From the NCBI GenBank assembly GCA_020631735.1, contig CM036152.1:149121307-149185306 (forward strand): 64,000 bases of DNA, read 5' to 3'. The position numbers were made by a program, and so were the translations under genes. Positions 33,166 to 44,300 of this stretch are shown in pieces; within the stretch, counting starts at the first letter, position 1; every line of letters starts with the position of its first letter. This DNA is from Saccharum officinarum. Taxonomy: Eukaryota > Streptophyta > Magnoliopsida > Poales > Poaceae. The notes under the pieces were generated by a model that worked only from the letters and a program-made list of their open reading frames with translations, did no database searches and was not told the origin of the DNA.

Positions 33166-36100
33166 CTATCGAAGCTTCGACTCGTTTGATCTGCTGCTCC
33201 GGAAGTTCGAGAGGGAGAAGAACGACCTTGATGCTGGAAGTACCGTGACAGATGGGTTAGCAACAGCCTAATTGTATCACATTACATTGTTTGGGTGAAA
33301 ACTAACCTTTTGTTGATGTGGCAGCTCCAGGTCTCTCCCGTAGCTTATCCGAGTTCATAGAGCTGAAGCTGCCGGTAGTTGATTGAGCTGAAAATGAATA
33401 GGTTTAGATTTATGCATGACCTTGAAATTTAACACTGCACTGCTGAGCTAATTTGATCAAGCATAGAAAGATGAACTGCTTCAACAAAAAGGTTCTCACT
33501 ACTGTGGGTAAAGCTGTAAAAATTGTGCGTCATGCGATGAAGTTACATAATTGGAAATGTGGTTGTCTATAAATACTCGCATTGCATCACCCTAACTGGT
33601 AACAGCACAAGGTCAGACCATATAATCATCTTTAAACCATGGATGTAACTATCAAAAGGCCGTGACAAAGACTATCTCAGTACTGAGACTGTTCCTATAA
33701 AAGTTAGACTTGGATGCAGAACCATCTTCGAGACCATGGTTCAGAAAGGTACCTGATAAGATGCTATTAGTCTTTGAACCATCAAAAGTTCTCCTGCTCG
33801 AATTTGCACTATCACTAGTGCCTCTTGGTTCTTCTAGTTCATCTTCTCCTTCAGAAACTACTGAGGGGCTTGCCCAGCCGTTAGCATTATTGTCTCCCTT
33901 ATTTTTACGAGCAAACTTTAGAAGCCTCTTGAATCCTTTTGGAGAATCCTTATGAAAAACTATTGCGGGTGGGTTTTCAGCATTTCCCCACTCAATAATT
34001 TCTGGTTCATTGCTATCTGCTTGCAGCATTTGTGACAATGAATGACGCACTCTTGGGCTTGATGATGGCAATGGTGCAATTCCTGGGGAAGTTACATCCT
34101 CAGCGATTACATTTTTACTCGAATCAGTGACTTCTAGTTCTTGATGCTCTACTTCTACCCAAGCAGCTGATGAGATGCCCATGTCATCGTCAGGAGGTTG
34201 TATGGCCTCATCTACCTCATCGGTAGACGGTTCAACATGGACACTGGAGCCCATTTCTGTTGCAGTTAAACTCGAGGCCGGTTTCTCTGTTTTTTCAATA
34301 TTCAAGTCATTATCGAGCGAAATTTCTAAATTTTCATCAACATCATGTGCTGGTTGAGCAAGATCAGCCTCCAGTACCTTGGTAGTTGGCTCGGTTGTCA
34401 TAGGAGATTGCTCCTTATCTTCAGCTTGGGTAACACTTCCACTGTCTTTTGAGGAGTCATCAAGTTGGGGTACCTTACTCTTCACAGTACCAGAACCAAT
34501 GCTCTGACTAATTCCAGTGGTTTTCTTCAAGGGTTTGGACTCAAGCGGCACAACACTGCTTTTCTTTGAAACCTTATGCAAGCTTTGTTTCGCTGTTACA
34601 CTTGATTTTTCTTCTGAAGAAGGTGAAACTCTAGTTATTCTGCTTGTCTTTGTTCCTGTTTTTGTCTTCTTCTCTTCTTGTCCCTTTATAGCTGGCTTGG
34701 TAGCAGTAATGGGTTCCTTCTTGTTCTTCACTGGTTGAATGGCTCTTTCCACTTTTGAAGCTGGCTGAGACGACGAGGGTGTTGTCGGAGTCCTTCTTCG
34801 GCTAGTTTGTGTGGACGTCGAAGCCATCCCAGGAGAGCTTTTAGTTTTTTGTGTTGTAGTTGCTTTAGTCAAAGAACCACCTGACCATGAACTTCGTGTG
34901 GTAGGCACAGATGCAGGTGCAGGTGATGGTTTCGGTGAGCTTTTTCTGACTGGTGGTGTCTTTGAAGCTACTTCTTTGGGTAGGACAGGAGGTGATGAAT
35001 TTCGCCGTGCCCTTTGCGGAACTGGTGAAATACGTCTCTCTGCTGAAGTGCTGGTTTTGGAGGTCATTGTCGGTTTGTTCTGCCCAGCTGTTTCCTTCAA
35101 GGACTTGGTGCTTGGTTCCTTTGCAGGTCGCCTTGTGCCTTTCTCAGTTCTGACTTTTGTGTCTCGCTTCTCTTTATGCTGACCATGAGATAGACCTTTT
35201 TGCTGATTGGTGGAACTGAGACCAGCAGCGGTGGCATTAGCTCCCGCAAATTTTCCAGGCATGACTTCCATCATTTTCAATAACATTTGATTAAGTTCAG
35301 CTTCCTTCTGGCGGTTCCATTCTGCAGAGGCCATTGCCCGATCACTGCTTTCCTCCAGTCCAAACTTTGCTTGTTCTGCACAAATATTACTACAAACAGT
35401 GCTCTCCGTTTCTGGTACTCCAATATCATGAGAATTAGCATGGAAAGTTAAATCTTCAACCTCAGGTGTAACAAAATTCTTTGGTGTGTTATCTAGTTCA
35501 GCCTTCATTTCAGCTCCAACCTTCTCTGTTTCAGAAGCCATGTTTGATTTACTATCAGATGTGGACTCTGAGACTTTTCCTTCTGACTTTTCATTCAAAG
35601 CATCACCCATTCCTGCACTCCACCTTCTTAAGACAGACTTAGTAGCAAACAAGCCAGCTTTCTTATTTTGTGAATCCGTATTCTGATCCTTCTGCTTGCT
35701 CTCGAAAAGGTTAATCGCATCCTGAACACTCATCCTTCTCACATTATTGTCAGATTTCCTTGGTGGCTGGTCAGTTTCACCGTTGCAGGTACTACTTTCA
35801 TCATCTTTATCCAAAGGAATCCTCTGACTAGGAGGGAAGTAACTGAGGCTCTTGATGGCAATTGCTGTTGATCGACGTGATCCTGATCTCCCAATTTGAA
35901 CCCTCCGCATTGGAGAAGCCGATCTTCTAGGTGAAGCAGATCTTACAAGAGGTCGGCTCCTTTCAACAATGGCCTCACCTTCATCACTGGACTCAGAGGA
36001 ATCTTCACTTTCTGATGAGCTCTCACGCTCAATTTGTGCAAGCTTTGCTGGAGAGACATTATTGGCAATGGGCCTCTGGGGATTGGTCTGAGGACTGATA

Positions 36101-38584
36101 TCACAAGGTTTATGTGCATTCTCACCCTTGTCAATTTTCTCGGTAGTAGAATCCTGCTGTAAAGGAACCTCAGAGGGCTGACAACCCAAAATCAACAACA
36201 TACACCGCATCAACCAACTGGCAAATGAGAAAGACCGGTAGTTAATCTCTTGTCTCAACTTAACAGACAATGAAGACACGATTCAAAAGATTGGACGCAT
36301 CATATAAATGTAAAAGCAAACTAATTCCATGTGACCAAGTTGGTAAGTTTATGAATGACTAGAAGACACAGTTGTAGCCAATTAGCATTATCTGTACTCT
36401 CTGATTGTACAAAAAAAAAGAGTGAAATTGCAGAGTACTATGCTTTTTAACATACCTAAACTCTGATGTTCCAAATCTCTGAACAAAAGCAGATAAATCA
36501 GATATTTCTCTTGTCGATAAATTGGATCCAACTGCTCGATTCAATAAGACCAAGATCTCTTCCTTCAGTGCAGTTAACCTCAAATCCAGTGCTCGAAGCA
36601 ATTCATTCCTAGCATATTTAACCATCGAAAATGTGAACCAAAAGAGGTAGTGAAGTAAAGTAGCAGAGAAAAGGAAAGGATTTTTTACTTCGTAGTCTCC
36701 GATGAATTCGGCCCATCATTTCCCTAAAAGTGGATGTTTAAAAATTAAGTAGGTAGATCATGAAAGATTGAAACCATGTAAAATTAAATCCTTGCGGCAC
36801 TAGAAACTACCTGCTGTGCTATGGCACCAGTACCAAACAAACCTCCTGAAGAAACAGAACATCATATTAAACTGAGGGCTCCAACATTATAAGGTTGAAC
36901 GAGATTCAGTAAGGTTAATATCACATGAAATGTGAACAGGCTTTCATGTTTGGATATTACAAGGAATAAATACCACATAAGCATTAAAAACAGCCCCTCT
37001 AGCAGTTTTATGTTTACATATTTCATGGTTTTGTCTGCATTTGCATATATACACATATTTGTGAAGTCTGGAAGTTCAAGTGAGCATTAATACAATATTT
37101 GGTTAAAAGAAAAGGTAGTTGAACTTCAACAGTTCTACCTTTAGAGCATAAGGCATCTGTCTTTTTTTTTGAAAAAAAAATGCCCTGAGAGTAGTTTTGC
37201 CAGTATGAAATACATGAGAAAAGCATTAATTATACCCATGGACATGTAGATGAGTACATTGGATTATCAACTAAAGTCAATGCATCTGTTGGAAGGAAGA
37301 ACTATTCTCAGAAGATACGACTGACAACTATTTCTTCGGTAATAGCAAACAAATCAAGGGCACAATATTTGTGGGACTGATTGTCTATAATAAATTATCA
37401 ACCAGCAAGCGATATGATTCACCAATGTAAAGATCAACTAAGAGTATAATTACATTGCAAAACGAAAGTTGAAGCCTGCGACCTACGTGACACATAGATG
37501 GTAAAATAAACCTAAAGCAACTGAAGTGGATCATAGGGACAATAATAAACAAGGCGGACAGGCTATAATGCATGCATATCCATTATACATTAAAGGATTG
37601 TGAACTTGTGAAGGTCTTCAAATAACAAGCAACAATGGAAGAACCAGATGCTTATATGAAAGTACCTGTTAAAGCACCACTAATAACATTTTGTTGCTCC
37701 TGCAAAACAAATGTGACCTCTATTATTAATGGCATGTGCAGTGAAATATTAAAAAGTGAACTTGGCTGAAAATTTTATTTTGGCAAACAAGTGATACCTT
37801 GACATAGAGTGACTGATGAAACTTTCTCGTTTCCTCCAGCTGTGACATCTCGTCTAAAACTTCATTGACCGATTTTGATGTATCAGATGAATTTATGATA
37901 TGCAAGAATCTGGTGGAGCAGTTCAATTTAGTCATCTTACAACTGACATAACCATAAGCAAATAGGAAGGATGCAAATACCTCTGCAAGGTGGATTTGGT
38001 AAACCAGGAAGAGCCCTTTTCATCCCCAGTCAATAACAGTTTAAAAGTACCACTTGATGAACAAGATTGGAATGCTTTGGCATCCTCCAGGTGCAGAACT
38101 AACTGGTCGAAAGGACCAGAAGCTATCAGTTCTGTTTTTCCCTTACTGCAAGCAATTGCCTCATACCTATACATGAAACATTTCACAACAAACAGGGGCA
38201 GAGTTAAGCTTTATACCCAATCCTCAAAGATGATAGCACAGCATTACAGCAAAGAGAAGCAGTTGTGCTTGACTAGATGCAAAATATGAAAACCGAGGCA
38301 AAATTCCTTTAAACTTTTAAGATGTGTGAACCTCTTCGTGGGAAAGCACTGCTAGAGTATTCCAAAGCTGAAGCATCACAGGAATTGGGATTGGGACAAG
38401 TCCCTTTGAAAAATCTAAGAACTACATTCCAAACAGGGGCCAAAGCGCAAATGTTGGAGAAACAGTGATCAAGTGTTGCATAAATGCTACTGATAAATCC
38501 AGGTAGTGTTCACCTGTTGTCAGGCGAGGATACTTGGAAGACAGCAGAATCAAGCTCCATGTTGCTAGTAACTTTCCTGTCCAT
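33166..38584 (-). CDS. CIP7: COP1-interacting protein 7 (CIP7)-like, ten coding exons, about 1079 aa
   Basis: Coding exons on the minus strand are 38584-38514, 38166-37981, 37909-37798, 37699-37666, 36845-36811, 36723-36689, 36608-36456, 36217-33753, 33387-33307 and 33233-33166. They sum to 3240 nt. The start MDRKVTSNMELDSAVFQVSSP and the next block (EAIACSKGKTELIASGPFDQL, SSWFTKSTLQRF) match the conserved N-terminal domain of the CIP7 family. The long exon is Ser/Thr/Lys/Pro-rich, disordered and acidic near the end. The C-terminal tail SFFSLSNFRSSRSNESKLR is typical of the family. Arabidopsis CIP7 is a nuclear protein that binds COP1 and promotes light-regulated genes; function here is inferred. 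The 36456/36217 junction is the least certain. A probable 5'-UTR intron (39477-38659) and a two-codon upstream ORF (38625-38617) precede the start. Confidence 0.88.
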
Positions 38585-38616
38585 TTTGCTTATACAAACG
38601 TGAATAGATGCCACTT

Positions 38617-39640
38617 TCAAATCATCCAAACAGTCAGTTCCTTAACTACTTCAGAGCCCTGAAAACACAACATGAAGGACAGACAAACCTCAGGAACCTG
38701 CACAAGGTTAAATACAAATGCTAAACCAAAGATGGCGATCCTATCAGAACGTATAACCCTATATGCTCCAAGCGTCAGATCTGTACGAGTCATTTTGTAC
38801 ATCAAGGGAGGGAATAAGCAATCCAGAAGAGGAGATACTGAACTCAAAACCCAAACCAATTCACACCTAAGCATCCTTCGTCAGGATACCAAACCACACA
38901 CACAAATTAGTAAATTAACGATCAAGTCGTCCAACGCATAAAGTTTACAAATTCGAACTGATTGTGGCTTATATCACCATGCTCGCAGTCCACACCCTTA
39001 GGTCATGAGCACAGATTAGGCAACCAAAGACTACCAGAAAGAGTAAATAAAAGCTAAATTCTACCATCACTTCAGATCTTCCACCTGTCGTACCAAATCT
39101 AGCAATGGCCGCATTGTGTAAACAATGCCAAATCCCTCTCGGAAGGTATTCGGCACCACCGAAACTCCCAGATCCAAACCTTAAATCCAAACCCAAGTAA
39201 TTAATAACTAACAAAATGCAAAATCTAAAACCCAAACCCCCCGAGATCCAGCCGCATCCCACGACCACCCGCGAGCTCCTAGCCGACAGGAATCGGATCC
39301 AGAGGCGACAGCGGCGGCTCGCCCGCCCACTCCAACGCTTTGAGCCGAAGCAAAGCCACCGGAAACCGCACCCAAACGCCCCCAGAAAAGAGAAGCAAAG
39401 CCACCTGAGCCACCTGAAACCGAACCAAAACGCCCCCAGAAAAACGACAGAAAAATCGCAGCAGACGAGTCCCTCACCAGATAGAGCGCTAGCTTCCCGC
39501 ATCCGCTCTGGCGCCGCCGCAGGTCATATCGCGAATTCGAAATGCTAATCGGGAATTGCCTGGTGCCTTTTTTTTCTGGGGAGCTGCAGCGCAGCGGGGA
39601 GTGATGGATGGAGGTGGACGCGAGGAATAGGGACAAGTGG
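38617..39640 (-). promoter_or_regulatory. Probable 5' UTR with intron and promoter-proximal region of the CIP7-like gene
   Basis: On the minus strand CTG|GTGAGGG at 39478/39477 is a good donor, and TTGTGTTTTCAG|GGCTC ending at 38659 is a good acceptor. Together they give an intron of about 820 bp in the leader. A TTTAAA box lies at about 39650 in the right orientation, so transcription probably starts near 39620. A minimal upstream ORF, ATG ATT TGA (38625-38617), precedes the main start. The open frames in this interval are then intron and leader sequence. Confidence 0.5.
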
Positions 39641-39909
39641 GGAAGCCGCGTTTAAATGGCGGAGGAATGGGATGGGGAACTGGCACCGCAGTTTGAGGGT
39701 ATTTACTGTCGTGCCACTGGTGTGGTGTTTCGTGTGCTCGTGCTCCGTTGCGCCTGGGGTCCCGTCGGTCGGTGGGGAGGCGTTCCCTGCGGCACATGGA
39801 CCAAAGTGCCCTTAGAGTTCAGATACGGAGGAGGAGCATCTATGGGAGTCGTTTTCCATCAGTGCTTTAAAATCAATCCCTAATGACAAAAATATGCATA
39901 GGCGCTTGA

Positions 39910-40152
39910 GGGTGTGTTCAGTTGGTGAAAAGTAGGTGAAAAGTTACTGTAGCACCTTTCGTTATTATTTGGTAAAATTTATCCAACCATGAACTAACTA
40001 GGCTCAAAAGATTCCTCTCGACATTTACAGACAAACTATACAATTAGTTATCTTTTTTACCTATATTTAATGCTCCATGCGTGCATCTAAAGATTCGATG
40101 TGATAGGTGGAAGAGGAAATATTTTGGGTTTACATAGGAAGTGAACACATTC
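39910..40152 (-). mobile_element. MITE family A, copy 10
   Basis: Begins GGGTGTGTTCAGTTGG and ends GGAAGTGAACACATTC. It is nearly parallel block by block with copy 9 in the mutase intron (GAAAAGTTACTGTAGCAC, GGTGGAAGAGGAAATATTTT), so the two belong to the same subfamily. It lies between the CIP7-like promoter and the MULE. Confidence 0.75.
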
Positions 40153-40821
40153 TGAGTAGTAGTTTTCCATCTTAACATCAACTAGAAAAATTCAGCCGCG
40201 CACCCTAAAAAAAGGAGAACCTCACACTACATTCCCTCCCCAGTGCCCATTCCTTTTGGCGGGTGCTTCAGCTAACCGCCGGTATTGCAATCACCAATTA
40301 TTCGCTTCGCTCCTCCACGACGAATCGAGGAAGTTGAGTTAACCCATTCCTCTGTAGACTACGTAGAATTCTCTAGCGAGCAACTTAGCGTGTGCCCGTT
40401 TGTCTAAAATGGGACTGGTGCGCATAAAAATTGCAAATGTTAATAATGTAGTTTAAGTATTTGTTTATACTTAGGGACACTAATACTAATAATTAACTAT
40501 AGCTACTTCTACGTACTCTCACTGATTATTAGCACAAGTTATTTGGTTCCACCTACTTAGTGCTGAACTCGCTAGTAAAACTAAAAGCTAGTACTCCATC
40601 CGGTTTCTCAAAAAATGTCGTTTTAGGCTTGAAACCAGAGTGCAAAAAGGAAGTCGTTTTGCATTTTATACTATAACATGGACATGTATACCCTTGCATA
40701 CATGCAAGACGATTAATTCATCTCATCGCGTGCGCATGCGAACCGAGGTGTCGCTGCTCAGCTTCTTTACTTCACGTCGCTCGGGCCTGCTCCGCTTCCT
40801 CGGCGATTTTTTTTATTATTT
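40153..40821. other. Spacer next to the MULE
   Basis: No gene is supported. At 40587-40625 a Stowaway- or Mutator-like terminus (CTCCATCCGGTTTCTC, AAAAATGTCGTTTTAGGC) appears without a visible partner end. Its other half may have been cut off by the neighbouring MULE. Confidence 0.3.
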
Positions 40822-40891
40822 TTAGCCCAAATTTGAAACAAATTTTAAATTTAACCTGCATTTGAAATTTTTTTTAAATCTAACCCGTTTG

Positions 40892-41050
40892 GCCCCGCCA
40901 CCATGCATGGCGGGGCAAATGCACTGAACCCCGCCATGCATGGTGGCGGGGTGCAGGTCCCACGTGGCACGCTGTAGGCCAGCGTGGAAAGGAGTAACCC
41001 GCCATGATGCATGGCGGGGTACCTTTAACCCGCCATGAATCATGGCGGGG
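40892..41050. repeat. Cluster of four GC-rich palindromes near the MULE left end
   Basis: Four imperfect palindromes built on CCCCGCCATG...CATGGCGGGG lie at 40892-40916, 40928-40952, 40997-41020 and 41028-41050. The arms are about 9-11 bp. They precede a TTTAAA box (41062) and the start of the zinc-finger ORF (41358). They could be subterminal transposase-binding sites, or form hairpins in the 5' leader of the downstream transcript. The core CCCCGCCATG recurs in the central hairpin at 47601-47670. Confidence 0.8.
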
Positions 41051-41357
41051 GACCCCGCCCATTTAAAAGCCCGGACACTTCTTGTTTTTGGCCATTCATC
41101 CATTCCATTTCCCGCAGCGCCCCTCTCCACCCCAGGACCGAGCTCCCCTCCCCTCGGCGCCCCTCCCGCCTAGGGCCCCTCCCCGTCGGCTACCGGCCCA
41201 TCGTCGGACCTTGTTTCGGCCACCCCTTCTCTGCGTTCATCGTTGTAGTATGTTTGGTTAATGTAGTTAGTAAAGTTATATTAGTTTTTATCGTATTGAT
41301 ATTGTACATTATATAAGTGATATGTGTTTTTGTGTAGAAATCATTTCGTGTTATTAG

Positions 41358-44300
41358 ATGGAGGACTCGTATCGTGAGTCGATTTAGAGGAAAAAGGGTC
41401 GTCCTAGAGAGATGTACCCCGACGTGTCTTGCAAGGATGCGCCCGTTCCTCCCGATGAACCTTTCCCTAACTGTGACTGTGGTCATCCGGCGCACGTGAG
41501 CCAGTCGAGACATCCAGATACTACGGCTTATTGCTTCTACACATGTTATAGTTGTAGCGTAAGTAATTGTGCCCTTTGTTTTTCTTATTGGTTTCTGATG
41601 TTGTATTCGCGATGAGATAATTCGAACTTTTTTGTAAACATACTTCCGGTGCTTTTTCTTCCAATGGATCGACGGTCCGGACAAGTTTGACCCAAGGATT
41701 CTCCTTTTCTACCCCGGCGTTGATCATTGCAAGCGTGAGGTGTTTACTCGCTGGGTTCCGCCCCCTCCTAACCCTCCTCCTATGACGGAGGAAGAGAAGG
41801 CCGTAGCATCGGCACGCCGGCTCGAGGATCCTCCAAAGTGCCTTTGCGGAGAGCAAGCCGTGATAAACCCACGCAATGAACAAGAGTTCATTTGTCCTCT
41901 ACGACATAAGGTAAGGTTTGAGTGAACCTTGGAATGTCATGTCCTATATGTGTGTTTTACTGTTTTGATTTTGTAGGATCATGATTTTCCCAAGTGCCGT
42001 TTCAAGGAATGGGTCTATGGTCCAAAGAGCCATTGGCCAGAGCCAGAGAAGAATGAGGAGGTGCCAGACTGGAAGAAGAAGAAGAGGAGGTCTATTGCGC
42101 CTCCTGTGATGTGCAAATGTGGTGTTGAAGCTAGCTACGGCCTTGTCCCTTCAGGCCTTGGGATTGGGCACTTCTATGGCCACATGATCGATTATGACGA
42201 GGTTTGCTAGGATTGTTGACACTTAGTGCTAATGTTTTATTTTGTTTGCTTTTGTACGCTAACTTTGTATTCATCTATTTGTTGCAACAGAGCACTCAGA
42301 AATGCAAATGAGAATCATACGATGATGTGTATAAGTTCAAGGATGAGTATAAGACAATGGTAGCACTTCGCAAGATGAGAGGATATCCTGCAAACTACGT
42401 CACTGATTTCGTTAAGAACCATAAGAAGAAAATGCTACGACGGGCCCTGTCACAGAACCTCCTAATTATGATGACCCACAAGTACCCGTCATTGCCATAA
42501 TGACCTCTGATGGCCGTACTTATGTTCACCATAACTTAAAAGGCCTGCTTTCCTCCGAACAGGATCCAATCACAGGAGTATTGCAATATTACAACAGTTT
42601 ATTCAAAATATTCAACAGAGTAACGTAGCGGAAGTCTTACAATAATATAGGTTTACAAACCAGTTTTTAAACTTCAAACCTTATGTAACATTATTACAAA
42701 CCAGTAGTAGAGAAGTATCGGTATTAACTTTATTACAACACACAAACGAGATGCCTTGCCCAAAGGCCACACAGTCTACTCGTCGTCACTTTCTTCAACC
42801 ACGACGGTCATGCAACAAGGCTCGAAGCAGACTTGTTCATGAACCGCACCTGCAACAAGGGGTTAACAAACCCTGAGTACTTGAGGGTACTCAACAAGAC
42901 TTACCCGACTAAGACAAAGACTCCAAGGGCATGCTAGCTTTAGGGAATCAAGGTACGGGTATTCCAGAATCAAATTTTCTTTTGCAGAAAAGCTTACTAA
43001 AGTAAGTCCTTACCTTTAATATTTTACTTTTACCATTGATGGTTCATTAACCAATTCTAGGTGATCCTAATCTAGATCAAAGTAATTATCATCAAAACCT
43101 TTCTTATTCTTTCTTTCAATTCCAGTTCTTAACTACGATGCAAGTCAGGTGATCAAGTCTCCATAACCGAGGAGCAACAACGATTCGAACCGATTATACC
43201 CAGCTGGGGATCCCTAACCTCACGACATATGTAGAACCGAATCTTGCATATATCAACCCTCATTTAGATCTCCCAAAACCAGAACGTGTCCATCGTCACC
43301 CGAGAGTACAGTACCCCTCGAACCCGACCAAATTCTAGCCCCGAGGGTACACGCTACTCTCGCCATCTCTCCACTCCCAGTGCGAGGTTAGACGTTCTCG
43401 TAATGGAATCACCAACATTTTGGGCTTACCCAAGGCATGAAGCTAGTTGCAAAGTCTTGAACACAACAGGCTTACAACGAACGGACCTTAACTGACAAGG
43501 CGGAAACACTACATTGAGACTCTTTTCCCAATGCATGTTAGCAGTGGCCAAACCACCCGCCCGATCTTTCAAGTTCAATCTCATATTTCAATATTTATTC
43601 AATATGCCGTCATGGCTAAATAAACATTGCATTTAAAAGCTTAACTTCTAAGCATAGCGAAGCATACTACGCATTTTTCGTAAAACAGGTATCAAGGTTG
43701 ATATCACAATAATCAATGATGATAATACAGCAATTGGGTTGTCACTCAACTCATAATTACTTAATGTAGTAAACCATATTATAAATAATAAAACATTTGT
43801 AAAATTCAAGGTAGGGTTTAAATGCACCAGGGCTTGCCTTGCTCGGACACGACGACTGACTCAGACCCGAGAACTCCAACGTCAGGTCCGAAACCCACCG
43901 ACGATCGCTCTTCTCCGGAAACTGGCTCGACGACTTCGACTTCTTCGAAAGCGGAGACTACACGAACACATAACATGCTTTAACATGATGCTCGATGATA
44001 AACATGATGCTTGATGATAACATGCTACGAGTTACGACTGGAGTACAACTTCCTTCGCGGTACAGTCGCAAACTGAAAACCTACTAACTAGTAGCGACGA
44101 TTTCCAGCGATACCAGCTTTTAACCTAACAAGTTACTAACGAGCTCAATCATGAAATTAAGGTGCTAGAGATCACCAAAGGGTAGTGACCTAAAGACATC
44201 ACTCAATCAAAAGGCACACAACACTTAAATTTCTTAAATTAACATTTATTTATTATTTAAATAATTAGGACATAATTAGAAGTTAATCAAATTTTACCTA

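Noticed and set aside
38969..39636. Open frames of 142 and 177 codons on the minus strand, Cys/Trp/Gly-rich
   Set aside because: They overlap the probable 5'-UTR exon and leader intron of the CIP7-like gene and show no domain; GC-rich leader sequence explains them.
40892..41050. Possible CRISPR-like array of regularly spaced palindromes
   Set aside because: Spacing is irregular (3-44 bases), units differ, there are no cas genes and the genome is a plant. They are transposon palindromes.
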